Shown: positions 22,013-31,392 of the stretch, in pieces | Layout of the letters: each line of letters opens with the position of its first letter | Position numbering within the stretch: the first letter of the stretch is position 1 | Assembly (NCBI RefSeq): GCF_026420145.1 | Contig: NZ_JAPMLV010000001.1 | Coordinates: forward strand, 372,001 to 436,000 | Source of the DNA: Enterobacter pseudoroggenkampii | GTDB taxonomy: Bacteria; Pseudomonadota; Gammaproteobacteria; Enterobacterales; Enterobacteriaceae | Direction of reading: 5' to 3' | Length of the DNA stretch: 64,000 nucleotides | Program-made: the position numbers and the translations under genes | The notes under the pieces: generated by a model | Told to the model about the DNA's origin: nothing | What the model saw: the letters and a program-made list of their open reading frames with translations, nothing else | The model's database searches: none

Positions 22013-22479
22013 TATTCTTTCTCGGCAATGTACGGATCCTCATAGCCCAGAGCAAGCATTATCTCTGTCTCGAGGGACTCCATCTCTTCCGCTTCGTCGT
22101 CTTCAATATGATCGTAGCCGAGCAGATGCAGGCTGCCGTGTACCACCATATGCGCCCAGTGGGCCTCAAGCGGCTTTTGCTGCTCTTTGGCTTCCTGCTC
22201 AACCACCTGACGGCAGATGATCAGATCGCCCAGCAGCGGCATCTCGATGCCCGGCGGCGCTTCGAACGGGAAAGAGAGCACGTTGGTCGGCTTATCTTTC
22301 CCGCGATAGGTCAGGTTAAGCTCATGGCTTTCCGCTTCATCCACCAGGCGAATCGTAACTTCTGATTCTTCCTGAAACTGAGGAATAACGGCATCCAGCC
22401 ATTTCTGAAACTGTGCCTCATCTGGCATGCCGGAATTGTTTTCACAGGCCAGCTGTAAATCGAGGATCACCTGACTCAT
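22012..22479 (-). CDS. ybeY: Endoribonuclease YbeY
   Basis: YbeY is a single-strand-specific metallo-endoribonuclease needed for 16S rRNA 3' maturation and 70S quality control. The 155-residue protein contains the zinc motif [15 protein letters not shown] (H-x3-H-x5-H) near residues 110-125. It overlaps ybeZ by four bases (ATGA), so the PhoH-like ATPase and the RNase are translationally coupled. Confidence 0.96.
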   Translation of the reverse strand: MSQVILDLQLACENNSGMPDEAQFQKWLDAVIPQFQEESEVTIRLVDEAESHELNLTYRGKDKPTNVLSFPFEAPPGIEMPLLGDLIICRQVVEQEAKEQQKPLEAHWAHMVVHGSLHLLGYDHIEDDEAEEMESLETEIMLALGYEDPYIAEKE

Positions 22480-23522
22480 TTCTGTTCTTGCTCCTGCGCT
22501 TCGCGCTTACGTTCTGCGGCCAGTTCGGCCTTACGCTTCTGATCCGCCTCTTCCCAGGCTTCATAGGCATTAACGATACGCGCGACCACCGGGTGGCGTA
22601 CCACGTCTTCACTGTGGAAGAAGTTAAAGCTGATTTCGTCGACCTCGGCCAGCACCTCAATGGCGTGGCGCAGGCCGGATTTGGTGCTGCGCGGCAGGTC
22701 AATCTGAGTGACGTCGCCGGTAATCACCGCTTTCGAGTTAAAGCCAATACGCGTCAGGAACATCTTCATCTGTTCAATGGTGGTGTTCTGGCTCTCATCG
22801 AGAATGATGAACGCATCATTCAGCGTACGGCCGCGCATGTAGGCGAGCGGGGCAACTTCGATAACGTTACGTTCAATGAGCTTCTCGACCTTCTCAAAGC
22901 CCAGCATTTCGAACAGCGCATCGTATAAAGGACGCAGATACGGGTCGACCTTCTGGCTCAGATCGCCCGGCAGGAAGCCCAGTTTTTCACCGGCTTCAAC
23001 GGCAGGGCGGGTCAGCAGGATACGGCGGATTTCCTGACGTTCCAGCGCATCGACCGCCGCGGCAACGGCGAGATAGGTTTTACCCGTCCCCGCTGGACCC
23101 ACCCCGAAGGTGATGTCGTGGTCGAGGATATTGGCGATGTACTGCGCCTGGTTTGGCGTACGCGGCTTAATGACGCCACGTTTGGTCTTGATGTTAATGG
23201 CCTTGCCGTAGTCCGGTACGCTCTCCGCGCTCTGCTCAAGCACGCGCGCCTCTTTAATCGCGAGGTGGATCTGTTCCGGTTCGATATCCTGCGTTTCGCC
23301 GCGCATTGGGGCGGTATCAACATACAGGCTACGCAGAATGTCCGCAGCGGCGTTGACGCAGATAGGGCGTCCGGTAAGTTTGAAATGATTATCGCGACGA
23401 TTGATTTCGATACCCAGACGTCGCTCCAGTTGTTTGATATTGTCATCAAACGGCCCGCACAGGCTCAGCAGGCGAGCGTTGTCTGCTGGCTCAAGGCTAA
23501 TTTCACGCGTATCTATGTTCAA
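22476..23522 (-). CDS. ybeZ: PhoH-like ATPase YbeZ
   Basis: This PhoH-family P-loop NTPase partners with YbeY in rRNA metabolism. The 348-residue protein starts at a TTG preceded by GAGGAACAG and reads [18 protein letters not shown]. The open frame extends 61 codons further but that part does not resemble YbeZ. It has an N-terminal KH-like region, Walker [12 protein letters not shown] (about 135-145) and Walker [12 protein letters not shown]. The highly charged C-terminus ([18 protein letters not shown]) is slightly longer than in E. coli. Confidence 0.94.
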   Translation of the reverse strand: MNIDTREISLEPADNARLLSLCGPFDDNIKQLERRLGIEINRRDNHFKLTGRPICVNAAADILRSLYVDTAPMRGETQDIEPEQIHLAIKEARVLEQSAESVPDYGKAINIKTKRGVIKPRTPNQAQYIANILDHDITFGVGPAGTGKTYLAVAAAVDALERQEIRRILLTRPAVEAGEKLGFLPGDLSQKVDPYLRPLYDALFEMLGFEKVEKLIERNVIEVAPLAYMRGRTLNDAFIILDESQNTTIEQMKMFLTRIGFNSKAVITGDVTQIDLPRSTKSGLRHAIEVLAEVDEISFNFFHSEDVVRHPVVARIVNAYEAWEEADQKRKAELAAERKREAQEQEQK

Positions 23523-23649
23523 ACTGTTCCTCTTTAATTGGTTAACCGATCCGTTGCGACAGGACGTAATAAAACGGTCATTACCGAAATTATTCACGCC
23601 ACAGAATAAAGGCGCAAGCGTTGCGGAAGATATTGGGGACGATGAGAGG

Positions 23650-23678
23650 AAATACAAGGCCTGCCGGAAGGGCAGGCC
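23650..23678 (-). terminator. Hairpin terminator between miaB and ybeZ
   Basis: GGCCTGCC/GGCAGGCC, 8 bp with a 5-nt loop, lies just past the miaB stop. A moderately U-rich tail (TTGTATTTCC) follows on the minus strand. It partly separates miaB from the ybeZYX-lnt operon. Confidence 0.65.
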
Positions 23679-23685
23679 ATGAGGA

Positions 23686-25110
23686 TTAAGGCTGGTAAAT
23701 CCCAACGCCAGAATCGTTTTCTTTACGGGTACGCGAGATCACGGATTCCGGTGACTCGGCAATGCGCAGGCCCATTTCGTCCTCGGTGCGGACTACCTTC
23801 GCGCGCAGCGAGTTGGTCAGCACTTCAACAATCTCGACGTCTACGAATTTACCGATCATATCCGGGGTGCCTTCAAAGTTCACCACGCGGTTGTTCTCGG
23901 TACGACCGGACAGTTCCATAATGCTCTTGCGTGAGGTGCCTTCCACCAGAATGCGCTGAACGGTGCCGAGCATGCGGCGGCTCCAGGCGTTGGCCTGCTG
24001 AAGGATACGCTCCTGCAGAATATACAGACGCTGTTTCTTCTCTTCTTCCGGAACATCGTCAACCATATCGGCCGCAGGTGTTCCAGGACGCGCAGAGAAG
24101 ATGAAGCTGTAGCTGACGTCAAAATTCACTTCACCGATGAGCTTCATGGTGCGCTCGAAGTCATCAGCGGTTTCGCCAGGGAAGCCGACGATAAAGTCGG
24201 AGCTAATCTGGATATCCGGACGCGCTTCACGCAGCTTGCGGATGGTGGACTTGTACTCCAGCACCGTATGCGGGCGGCCCATCAGGTTCAGCACGCGGTC
24301 AGAGCCGCACTGAATTGGCAGGTGCAGGAAGCTCACCAGCTCTGGCGTATCGCGATAGACGTCAATAATGTCGTCGGTAAATTCCATCGGATGGCTGGTG
24401 GTAAAGCGAATGCGGTCGATACCGTCAATCGCGGCCACCAGACGCAGCAGTTCGGCAAAGCTGCCGGTGGTGCCGTCGTAGTTTTCCCCGCGCCAGGCGT
24501 TAACGTTCTGGCCCAGCAGGTTCACTTCGCGAACGCCCTGCGCGGCAAGCTGTGCGATTTCAAACAGAATGTCATCTGCCGGGCGGCTGACCTCTTCACC
24601 ACGGGTGTACGGTACCACGCAGTAAGTACAGTATTTGTTGCAGCCTTCCATGATGGAGACGAAGGCGGTTGGGCCATCGGCGCGCGGCTCAGGCAGACGG
24701 TCAAACTTTTCGATTTCCGGGAAACTGACGTCAACGACCGGGCTGCGGTTGCCGCGAACCTGATTGATCATCTCGGGCAGGCGGTGCAGAGTCTGAGGAC
24801 CAAAGACAATATCCACATACGGGGCTCTCTGGCGGATCAGCTTGCCTTCCTGCGACGCAACGCAGCCACCCACGCCGATGATCAGGTCCGGATTTTTTCG
24901 CTTGAGAAGCTTCCAGCGGCCTAACACGTGAAAGACTTTTTCCTGCGCTTTTTCACGAATCGAACAGGTGTTCAGCAGCAGCACGTCCGCTTCTTTCACA
25001 TTTTCTGTCAGCTGGTATCCGTGGGTTGAATCCAGCAGATCGGCCATCTTGGATGAATCGTATTCGTTCATCTGACAGCCCCAGGTTTTTATATGGAGTT
25101 TTTTAGTCAT
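23686..25110 (-). CDS. miaB: tRNA-2-methylthio-N6-isopentenyladenosine synthase MiaB
   Basis: MiaB methylthiolates i6A37 in tRNAs reading U-starting codons. The 474 residues equal E. coli. It has the N-terminal UPF0004 domain with its cysteines ([27 protein letters not shown]), the radical-SAM motif CNKYCTYC (about 157-164) and a C-terminal TRAM domain (about 378-441). The start is [13 protein letters not shown]; 40 further open codons upstream belong to the promoter region. It is divergent from ubiF. Confidence 0.96.
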   Translation of the reverse strand: MTKKLHIKTWGCQMNEYDSSKMADLLDSTHGYQLTENVKEADVLLLNTCSIREKAQEKVFHVLGRWKLLKRKNPDLIIGVGGCVASQEGKLIRQRAPYVDIVFGPQTLHRLPEMINQVRGNRSPVVDVSFPEIEKFDRLPEPRADGPTAFVSIMEGCNKYCTYCVVPYTRGEEVSRPADDILFEIAQLAAQGVREVNLLGQNVNAWRGENYDGTTGSFAELLRLVAAIDGIDRIRFTTSHPMEFTDDIIDVYRDTPELVSFLHLPIQCGSDRVLNLMGRPHTVLEYKSTIRKLREARPDIQISSDFIVGFPGETADDFERTMKLIGEVNFDVSYSFIFSARPGTPAADMVDDVPEEEKKQRLYILQERILQQANAWSRRMLGTVQRILVEGTSRKSIMELSGRTENNRVVNFEGTPDMIGKFVDVEIVEVLTNSLRAKVVRTEDEMGLRIAESPESVISRTRKENDSGVGIYQP

Positions 25111-25245
25111 CGACTTGCTCAGCTCAGGATTGCAAGCCGCGTATTGTAATGCTTTGGTGGGGTTGTGACCAGTATGAAGGTTATGTGTCTCAGGACCGCA
25201 AAAATCCGGTAAACTTAAGGGATTCTCCAATAAGGAAAATTGACC

Positions 25246-26421
25246 ATGACACTCCTACACACCGAAGTTGCCGTTGTCGGCGGCGGTATGGTCGGCGGCG
25301 CGCTGGCGCTGGGGCTGGCGCAGCAGGGATTTGAGGTAACGGTAATTGAACAGGCTGCACCGCCGGCCTTCGATCCCGCCAGCAAACCGGATGTGCGCAT
25401 TTCCGCGATCAGCGCGGCTTCCGTCGATCTGCTGCGCGGGCTGGGCGTCTGGGAGGCGGTGCTGGCAATGCGCGCCCATCCTTACAGCCGTCTTGAAACC
25501 TGGGAGTGGGAAAATGCCCACGTTGCGTTTGATGCCGCTGAGCTGAAGCTGCCGCGCCTGGGTTATATGGTGGAAAACAACGTGCTCCAGCTGGCGCTCT
25601 GGCAGGCGCTGGAGACGCATCCGAAGGTGACGCTGCGTTTTCCGGCCTCGATTAAGGCACTGCATCCTCACGAGAGCGGCTATCTACTGACGCTCGACAG
25701 CGGCGATGAACTGGCCGTGAAGCTGGTCGTTGGGGCGGACGGCGCTAACTCGCAGGTCAGACAGATGGCGGGTATCGGGGTTCATGCCTGGCAGTATGAG
25801 CAGTCCTGCATGCTGATTACCGTCGAGTGCGAGAATGCGCCGGGAGAGAGCACCTGGCAGCACTTTACGCCGAACGGCCCGCACGCCTTTTTACCGCTGT
25901 TTGATAACTGGGCGTCGCTGGTGTGGTACGACAAACCGGCGCGTATTCGCCAGCTGCAGGGGCTTTCAATGGAACAATTGCAGCGGGAAATCCGCCTGCA
26001 CTTCCCGAGCCGCTTGGGCAACGTTACGCCCGTCGCCGCCGGGGCGTTCCCGCTCACGCGCCGTCACGCTTTGCAGTATGCCCGTGAAGGGCTGGCGCTG
26101 GTGGGCGATGCGGCACACACCATTCATCCGCTGGCCGGGCAGGGCGTGAACCTGGGGTATCGAGATGTCGATGCGTTACTGGATGTGCTGGGCAGCGCCC
26201 GCGGACACGCGGAAAACTGGGCCAGCCATCAGGTGCTAAAGCGTTACCAGACGCGGCGCATGGCGGACAATTTCATCATGCAGTCGGGGATGGATCTGTT
26301 CTATGCCGGGTTCAGCAATGACTTAGCCCCGGTGCGCATTCTGCGTAATATTGGCCTGATGGCAGCGGAACGCGCCGGTGGTCTTAAGCGTCAGGCCCTG
26401 AAGTACGCCCTCGGACTCTAA
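25246..26421 (+). CDS. ubiF: 3-demethoxyubiquinol 3-hydroxylase UbiF
   Basis: UbiF is the flavin monooxygenase that hydroxylates C6 of the ring (demethoxyubiquinol to demethylubiquinol) in aerobic ubiquinone synthesis. It has 391 residues, as in E. coli, starting at the ATG nine bases after AAGGA; a TTG two codons upstream is less likely. The FAD-binding [12 protein letters not shown] is near the N-terminus, and [18 protein letters not shown] (about 285-302) is the second flavin/NADPH motif. It is convergent with the tRNA operon. Confidence 0.96.
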   Translation: MTLLHTEVAVVGGGMVGGALALGLAQQGFEVTVIEQAAPPAFDPASKPDVRISAISAASVDLLRGLGVWEAVLAMRAHPYSRLETWEWENAHVAFDAAELKLPRLGYMVENNVLQLALWQALETHPKVTLRFPASIKALHPHESGYLLTLDSGDELAVKLVVGADGANSQVRQMAGIGVHAWQYEQSCMLITVECENAPGESTWQHFTPNGPHAFLPLFDNWASLVWYDKPARIRQLQGLSMEQLQREIRLHFPSRLGNVTPVAAGAFPLTRRHALQYAREGLALVGDAAHTIHPLAGQGVNLGYRDVDALLDVLGSARGHAENWASHQVLKRYQTRRMADNFIMQSGMDLFYAGFSNDLAPVRILRNIGLMAAERAGGLKRQALKYALGL

Positions 26422-26429
26422 ACTTTTTT

Positions 26430-26475
26430 CCCTCTCCCCGTGGGAGAGGGCCAGGGTGAGGGCATCAGGCCGCAC
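26430..26475 (+). repeat. 46-bp dispersed hairpin repeat, copy B (ubiF/tRNA)
   Basis: The stem is CCCTCTCCC/GGGAGAGGG, followed by CCAGGGTGAGGGCATCAGG and CCGCAC. It lies 8 bp after the ubiF stop and 16 bp before the shared terminator. It has the same length and plan as copies A, C and D. Confidence 0.85.
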
Positions 26476-26491
26476 AATTCTGTACAAAAAC

Positions 26492-26518
26492 AAAAAAGCC
26501 CGCAGAGCGGGCTTTTTT
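26492..26518. terminator. Bidirectional terminator between ubiF and the tRNA operon
   Basis: GCCCGC/GCGGGC with an AGA loop is flanked by six A residues on one side and six T residues on the other, so it works in both directions. It ends both ubiF and the tRNA transcript. Confidence 0.9.
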
Positions 26519-26527
26519 GTTACTAAG

Positions 26528-26602
26528 TGGCTGGGGTGCAGGGATTCGAACCCCGGAATGCTGGTATCAGAAACCAGAGCCTTACCGCTTGGCGACACCC
26601 CA
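26528..26602 (-). tRNA. glnX: tRNA-Gln (anticodon CTG), diverged copy, last of operon
   Basis: This 75-nt cloverleaf has an encoded CCA and the loop TTCTGAT (anticodon CTG). It differs from its neighbour at 26639-26713 in the acceptor stem (TGGGGTG/CACCCCA), the anticodon stem (CTGGT/ACCAG) and the T stem (CGGGG/CCCTG, one G-T pair). All changes keep pairing, so it looks functional. The position corresponds to glnX in E. coli, where the two CTG genes are identical. Confidence 0.95.
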
Positions 26603-26638
26603 ATTGCGTTAAACAAACTGCTTAACGACTTTTTAAAT

Positions 26639-26713
26639 TGGCTGGGGTACGAGGATTCGAACCTCGGAATGCCGGAATCAGAATCCGGTGCCTTACCGCT
26701 TGGCGATACCCCA
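26639..26713 (-). tRNA. glnV: tRNA-Gln (anticodon CTG)
   Basis: This 75-nt cloverleaf has an encoded CCA. The anticodon arm CCGGATTCTGATTCCGG gives anticodon CTG. As far as I recall, the sequence matches the E. coli glnV/glnX tRNA. It is sixth in the operon. Confidence 0.97.
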
Positions 26714-26755
26714 ACAATTTTTTTTCATTACCGAACAACATCGATAATCTAAATT

Positions 26756-26832
26756 TGGTGGCTACGACGGGATTCGAACCTGTGACCCCATCATTATGAG
26801 TGATGTGCTCTAACCAACTGAGCTACGTAGCC
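26756..26832 (-). tRNA. metU: Elongator tRNA-Met (anticodon CAT)
   Basis: This is a 77-nt tRNA starting GGCTACGTAGCTCAGTTGG with anticodon loop CTCATAA. It is identical by eye to the first gene of the operon (27148-27224). Elongator identity follows from the match to E. coli metT/metU. Confidence 0.97.
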
Positions 26833-26849
26833 AGTACTGCAATCTTCGA

Positions 26850-26924
26850 TGGCTGGGGTACCTGGATTCGAACCAGGGAATGCCGGTATCAAAAACCGGT
26901 GCCTTACCGCTTGGCGATACCCCA
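26850..26924 (-). tRNA. glnW: tRNA-Gln (anticodon TTG)
   Basis: This 75-nt tRNA has an encoded CCA and the anticodon arm CCGGTTTTTGATACCGG (TTG). It is identical by eye to the copy at 26957-27031. Confidence 0.97.
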
Positions 26925-26956
26925 ATACCGCGGAGAACCGCAAAATCGAAGAAATA

Positions 26957-27031
26957 TGGCTGGGGTACCTGGATTCGAACCAGGGAATGCCGGTATCAAA
27001 AACCGGTGCCTTACCGCTTGGCGATACCCCA
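26957..27031 (-). tRNA. glnU: tRNA-Gln (anticodon TTG)
   Basis: This 75-nt tRNA has an encoded CCA and anticodon TTG. It is third in the operon, in the E. coli order. Confidence 0.97.
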
Positions 27032-27054
27032 TCCGTGCAACGCTTACCCGGGAA

Positions 27055-27139
27055 TGGTGCGGGAGGCGAGACTTGAACTCGCACACCTTGCGGCGCCAGA
27101 ACCTAAATCTGGTGCGTCTACCAATTTCGCCACTCCCGC
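27055..27139 (-). tRNA. leuW: tRNA-Leu (anticodon TAG)
   Basis: This 85-nt class II tRNA has a long variable arm and acceptor GCGGGAG/CTCCCGC. Its anticodon loop contains TTTAGGT (TAG). The encoded CCA is present. It is second in the operon. Confidence 0.97.
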
Positions 27140-27147
27140 AAAAAAGA

Positions 27148-27224
27148 TGGTGGCTACGACGGGATTCGAACCTGTGACCCCATCATTATGAGTGATGTGC
27201 TCTAACCAACTGAGCTACGTAGCC
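27148..27224 (-). tRNA. metT: Elongator tRNA-Met (anticodon CAT), first of operon
   Basis: This 77-nt tRNA heads the seven-gene operon metT-leuW-glnU-glnW-metU-glnV-glnX and is transcribed from the promoter at 27263-27291. Confidence 0.97.
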
Positions 27225-27262
27225 ATCTTTTTTCGCGTTACCTTATCGGCGTTGCGGGGCGC

Positions 27263-27291
27263 ATTATGCGTATAGACCCTTGCAGCGTCAA
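27263..27291 (-). promoter_or_regulatory. Sigma-70 promoter of the tRNA operon
   Basis: On the minus strand a TTGACG -35 and a CATAAT -10 are separated by 17 bp. A GC-rich discriminator (GCGCCCC) follows, which is typical of stringently controlled stable-RNA promoters. Confidence 0.85.
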
Positions 27292-27406
27292 CACCTTTTT
27301 CAACGAAAATAGCCGGAATGTGACTGTTTGGTTAGGTTGCGAACAGCGTGACCGAATATTCGGCAATTATTGGTTATTAATCGGTTTTAGCTGTGCAAAA
27401 GCGGGG

Positions 27407-27436
27407 CAAAAAAAATCAGGCCCCGCAGGGCCTGAT
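27407..27436 (-). terminator. Intrinsic terminator of asnB
   Basis: ATCAGGCCC/GGGCCTGAT, 9 bp with a 4-nt loop, is followed on the minus strand by eight T residues. It lies 14 bp past the asnB stop. Confidence 0.9.
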
Positions 27437-27450
27437 GATGAAATACGCGA

Positions 27451-29115
27451 TTATTTGTAGGCTGACTGGTGAACGCCTACCGCACGTCCTGACGGATCGT
27501 TCATGGATTTGAACGATTCATCCCATTCAATCGCTTTGGCAGACGAGCAGGCGACGGACGGGCCACCCGGCACACACTCCGCAGCGCTCGGTACCGGGAA
27601 CAATTCTTCAAAAATTTCACGGTAGAGATATGCTTCTTTCGAACCCGGCGTGTTGTACGGGAAGCGGAAGCTTGCGGTTTCCAGCTGTTGGTCAGAAACC
27701 TGTTTCGCCGCGACCTCTTTCAGGGTGTCGATCCAGCTATAACCTACGCCATCAGAGAACTGCTCTTTCTGACGCCACGCCACGCTCGCCGGCAGGTAGG
27801 ATTCAAAACATTCACGCAGGATATGTTTTTCCATTTTGCCGTTGCCGCACATCTTGTCCTGCGGGTTGATGCGCATCGCCACGTCGAGGAATTTCTTATC
27901 CAGGAACGGCACGCGCGCTTCCACGCCCCAGGCGGACATCGCTTTGTTGGCACGCGCACAGTCGAACATGTGCAGCGCCTGCAGTTTACGCACGGTCTCT
28001 TCGTGCAGCTCTTTGGCATTCGGCGCTTTGTGGAAGTACAGGTAGCCGCCAAACACTTCGTCAGAACCTTCACCGGAGAGCACCATCTTGATGCCCATCG
28101 CTTTGATCTTACGTGACATCAGGTACATCGGGGTCGAGGCGCGGATGGTGGTCACGTCATAGGTTTCAATGTGATAGATCACATCGCGGATCGCATCCAG
28201 ACCTTCCTGCACGGTGAAATGAATTTCATGGTGCACGGTCCCCAGGTGGTTTGCCACTTCCTGCGCGGCTTTAAGGTCAGGTGCGCCTTCCAGGCCCACG
28301 GCAAAGGAGTGCAGCTGTGGCCACCAGGCTTCTGAGCGCTCCTGATCTTCCACGCGACGGGCCGCGAATTTCTTGGTGATCGCGGAGATCACGGAGGAGT
28401 CCAGACCGCCGGAGAGCAGCACGCCGTAAGGCACGTCGGACATCAGGTGGCTTTTCACGGAATCTTCCAGCGCCTGACGTAGCTCGGCTTTGTCCGTGAC
28501 GTTGTCTTTTACCGCGTCGTAGTCGAACCAGTCACGCTGATAATATTGACGGATCTCGCCGTCTTTGCTCCACAGGTAGCTGCCTGCCGGGAACTCTTTG
28601 ATGGTGCGGCAGACCGGTACCAGGGCTTTCATTTCAGAAGCAACGTAGAAGTTGCCATGCTCATCGTGGCCCATGTACAGCGGGATAATGCCGATATGGT
28701 CGCGGCCAATCAGGTAAGCGTCTTTTTCGCTGTCGTACAGCGCGAAGGCGAACATGCCCTGCAGGTCGTCCAGGAACTCAGGCCCTTTCTCCTGATACAG
28801 CGCCAGGATCACTTCACAGTCAGAACCGGTCTGGAACGCGTAGCGGTCGCCGTATTCGGCGCGCAGCGCCTGGTGGTTGTAGATCTCACCGTTGACAGCC
28901 AGCGCGTGCGTTTTTTTCTCGTTATACAGCGGCTGTGCACCGGCGTTGACGTCAACAATAGACAGACGTTCGTGAGCCAGAATCGCTTTGTCACTGGCGT
29001 AAACGCCTGACCAGTCCGGTCCGCGATGGCGCATCAGGCGGGACAGTTCGAGTGCCTTTTTACGCAGTTCGCCTGCGTCAGTTTTAATATCCAGTACGCC
29101 AAAAATTGAACACAT
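27451..29115 (-). CDS. asnB: Glutamine-dependent asparagine synthetase B
   Basis: AsnB makes asparagine from aspartate, glutamine and ATP. The true start is MCSIFGVLDIKTDAG, which leaves the catalytic Cys2 at the mature N-terminus of the glutaminase domain (about 1-200); 76 open codons upstream are not part of the protein. The synthetase domain has the PP-loop LLSGGLDSSV (about 231-240). It has 554 residues, as in E. coli. The 249-bp upstream gap holds its promoter and the nagD terminator. Confidence 0.97.
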   Translation of the reverse strand: MCSIFGVLDIKTDAGELRKKALELSRLMRHRGPDWSGVYASDKAILAHERLSIVDVNAGAQPLYNEKKTHALAVNGEIYNHQALRAEYGDRYAFQTGSDCEVILALYQEKGPEFLDDLQGMFAFALYDSEKDAYLIGRDHIGIIPLYMGHDEHGNFYVASEMKALVPVCRTIKEFPAGSYLWSKDGEIRQYYQRDWFDYDAVKDNVTDKAELRQALEDSVKSHLMSDVPYGVLLSGGLDSSVISAITKKFAARRVEDQERSEAWWPQLHSFAVGLEGAPDLKAAQEVANHLGTVHHEIHFTVQEGLDAIRDVIYHIETYDVTTIRASTPMYLMSRKIKAMGIKMVLSGEGSDEVFGGYLYFHKAPNAKELHEETVRKLQALHMFDCARANKAMSAWGVEARVPFLDKKFLDVAMRINPQDKMCGNGKMEKHILRECFESYLPASVAWRQKEQFSDGVGYSWIDTLKEVAAKQVSDQQLETASFRFPYNTPGSKEAYLYREIFEELFPVPSAAECVPGGPSVACSSAKAIEWDESFKSMNDPSGRAVGVHQSAYK

Positions 29116-29330
29116 AACCTTCTCCGTTAACCCTGTTGCTTTGTAATGTTGCTTGCTTATGAAAATGCCGCAAAGGGGCAGGGCGCGCAAGCGTTTTACG
29201 GGTGAAAACGGAAATAGTGCAATGGCGGTTGCCGATCTGTGAAAAATGCGTATGTCATGAGCGCTTTTATTGATGATTATGCAATGAAAGCGCTTTTCCG
29301 TTAGATGCAGTTGTGTTTTACAGGCGAGAA

Positions 29331-29359
29331 AATAAAAAACCACGCCCTGAGGCGTGGTT
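29331..29359 (-). terminator. Intrinsic terminator of the nagBACD operon
   Basis: AACCACGCC/GGCGTGGTT with a CTGA loop is followed on the minus strand by a T-run (TTTTTTATTTT). It lies just past the nagD stop. Confidence 0.88.
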
Positions 29360-29364
29360 CGGAA

Positions 29365-30117
29365 TCAGATAATGTCGATTTCGTCGACGGAGGGGTAAAT
29401 CCAGCTTGGCCGGAACGGCATCGAATCAATGTCATCAAGCTGAGAGACGCCAGAGAGGACCAGAATCGTCTCCAGACCCGCCTGGAAACCGGCCAGAATA
29501 TCGGTGCGCAGGTTGTCGCCGACAATCACGGTTTCTTCAGAGTGGGCCTGCATTTTGTTCAGTGCGGCACGAATGATCCACGGGCTCGGTTTCCCGACAA
29601 CGAACGGCTGACGACCAGAGATTTTTTCGATACCGGCACACAGCGCGCCGCAGGCCGGATAAAAACCGCGGCCGTGGGTATCCGGGTTGGTGGCGATAAA
29701 GCGCGCACCGCTGGCGACAAAGTATGCAGCTTTATGCATCATCTCCCAGTTAAAGGATCGCGTTTCGCCAACAATCACAAAGTCCGGGTTGACGTCGGTG
29801 ATGGTAAAGCCCGCTTTGTATAGTTCATGGATCAGCGCACCTTCACCCACCACGTAGGCTTTTTTCCCTTCCTGACGCTTCAGAAAATCCGCCGTGGCCA
29901 TCGCCGAGGTATAAAACACGCTGTCCGGGACATCTACACCCGCCGTGGCAAAGCGGTTTGCCAGATCCTGACCGGTCTGAGAAGGGTAGTTCGTGAGAAG
30001 AACCAGAGGCATTCCTTTGTCGATGATGCGGTGAAGAAACTCCGCAGCACCCGGCACGGCAACGTTGTCGTGCATCAGCACGCCGTCGATATCACAAATT
30101 ACATTCTTAATGGTCAT
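29365..30117 (-). CDS. nagD: Nucleotide phosphatase NagD (HAD family)
   Basis: NagD is a HAD class IIA phosphatase acting on nucleoside monophosphates such as UMP. It is the last gene of the nag operon, and its link to amino-sugar use is unclear. It has 250 residues, as in E. coli. Motif I is CDIDGVLMHD with the nucleophilic aspartate at residue 9, motif II is LLTNYPSQTG, and the C-terminal motif is VIVGDNLRTDILAG. It lies 46 bp after nagC. Confidence 0.96.
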   Translation of the reverse strand: MTIKNVICDIDGVLMHDNVAVPGAAEFLHRIIDKGMPLVLLTNYPSQTGQDLANRFATAGVDVPDSVFYTSAMATADFLKRQEGKKAYVVGEGALIHELYKAGFTITDVNPDFVIVGETRSFNWEMMHKAAYFVASGARFIATNPDTHGRGFYPACGALCAGIEKISGRQPFVVGKPSPWIIRAALNKMQAHSEETVIVGDNLRTDILAGFQAGLETILVLSGVSQLDDIDSMPFRPSWIYPSVDEIDII

Positions 30118-30163
30118 GGACAGTCCGACATTAAAAAAAAGAAGGCGTTACTATAAGGTCCGA

Positions 30164-31384
30164 TCAACTTTCCAGCAAATGCTGCAGCAGAATTCCGTTG
30201 AGCATGGCGCGTTTGACCAGCGCGAACGCGCCAATCGCCGAGCGATGGTCAAGCTTTGAACGAACCACCGGAAGATTCTGGCGGAATGCTTTCAGCGCCT
30301 GGGTGTTAATACAGCCTTCAATCGCGGGGAGCAGCACCTTTTCCGCTTCCACAATTTCACCGGCGATCACCACTTTTTGTGGGTTAAACAGGTTAATGGC
30401 GATGGCGATAGTTTTCCCCAGATGGCGCCCCACCTGCTCGATCACTTCACAGGCCAGCGCGTCGCCTTTATTAGCGGCTTTGCAGATGGTGCCTATTTTG
30501 CAGTCGTCCAGCGTGACGCGGCTTTGGTAACCCTGTTCAAGCAGATGGCGGACGCGCTGCTCGATGGCCGTGTTGGCGGCGATGGTTTCAAGACAGCCGA
30601 AATTGCCGCAGTGGCAGCGCTCCCCAAGGGGCTCAACCTGAATGTGGCCAATCTCACCGACGTTACCGTTGCGACCAATAAAAATACGGCCGTTAGAGAT
30701 AATGCCCGCGCCCGTTCCGCGGTGAACGCGCACCAGAATAGAGTCTTCACAGTCCTGACTCGCACCAAAGTAGTGCTCCGCCAGCGCCAGCGAGCGAATA
30801 TCGTGGCCCACAAAGCAGGTCACTTTAAAACGCTTTTCCAGCGCATCGACCAGCCCCCAGTTTTCAACCGGAATGTGCGGCATATAGCGGATCACGCCGC
30901 TTTCCGGGTCGACCAGGCCGGGCAGAATTACGGAGATAGCGATGAGTTCGCGGATCTTGCGCTGACAGCTTTCAATAAACTGCTCGATGGTATTCAGCAG
31001 CGCATGCTCCAGCGTCTCCTGGGTGCGCTCCGGAAGAGGGTAGTGCTCTTCCGCGATGGCTTTACTGCTCAGATCGTATAGCGTGAGCGTGGTGTCATGA
31101 CGGCCCAGACGGACGCCAATTGCCTGAAAATTACGGGTTTCAGTAATAATGGAGATGGCGCGACGGCCTCCGGTGGAGGCCTGCTGATCGACTTCTTTGA
31201 TCAGACCGCGCTCAATAAGCTGGCGGGTAATTTTTGTCACGCTGGCGGGTGCAAGCTGGCTTTGTTCGGCTATCTGAATTCGCGAGATGGGGCCGTGTTG
31301 GTCAATCAGGCGATATACCGCCGCACTGTTAAGTTGTTTAACGAGATCGACATTACCGATTTGAGCTTGTCCGCCAGGTGTCAT
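30164..31384 (-). CDS. nagC: N-acetylglucosamine repressor NagC (ROK family)
   Basis: NagC represses the nag genes and chiPQ until GlcNAc-6-phosphate binds. It has 406 residues, as in E. coli: an N-terminal winged HTH (about 18-75, ISRIQIAEQSQLAPASVTKI) and a ROK domain with the zinc motif CHCGNFGCLE (about 246-255). It is embedded in the operon it controls. Candidate operators with a shared core are visible upstream of nagE and chiP in this window. Confidence 0.97.
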   Translation of the reverse strand: MTPGGQAQIGNVDLVKQLNSAAVYRLIDQHGPISRIQIAEQSQLAPASVTKITRQLIERGLIKEVDQQASTGGRRAISIITETRNFQAIGVRLGRHDTTLTLYDLSSKAIAEEHYPLPERTQETLEHALLNTIEQFIESCQRKIRELIAISVILPGLVDPESGVIRYMPHIPVENWGLVDALEKRFKVTCFVGHDIRSLALAEHYFGASQDCEDSILVRVHRGTGAGIISNGRIFIGRNGNVGEIGHIQVEPLGERCHCGNFGCLETIAANTAIEQRVRHLLEQGYQSRVTLDDCKIGTICKAANKGDALACEVIEQVGRHLGKTIAIAINLFNPQKVVIAGEIVEAEKVLLPAIEGCINTQALKAFRQNLPVVRSKLDHRSAIGAFALVKRAMLNGILLQHLLES

Positions 31385-31392
31385 ACTTTTAC

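Noticed and set aside
23523..23705. N-terminal extension of YbeZ
   Set aside because: These codons run through the miaB-ybeZ terminator and have no family similarity; the TTG at 23522 with GAGGAACAG fits E. coli YbeZ.
26456..27191. Several short ORFs across the tRNA cluster
   Set aside because: All are read-through of tRNA genes; the repeated peptide blocks simply reflect repeated tRNA sequence.
29116..29343. N-terminal extension of AsnB
   Set aside because: AsnB must begin Met-Cys so that Cys2 becomes the catalytic N-terminus; the upstream codons are promoter DNA.
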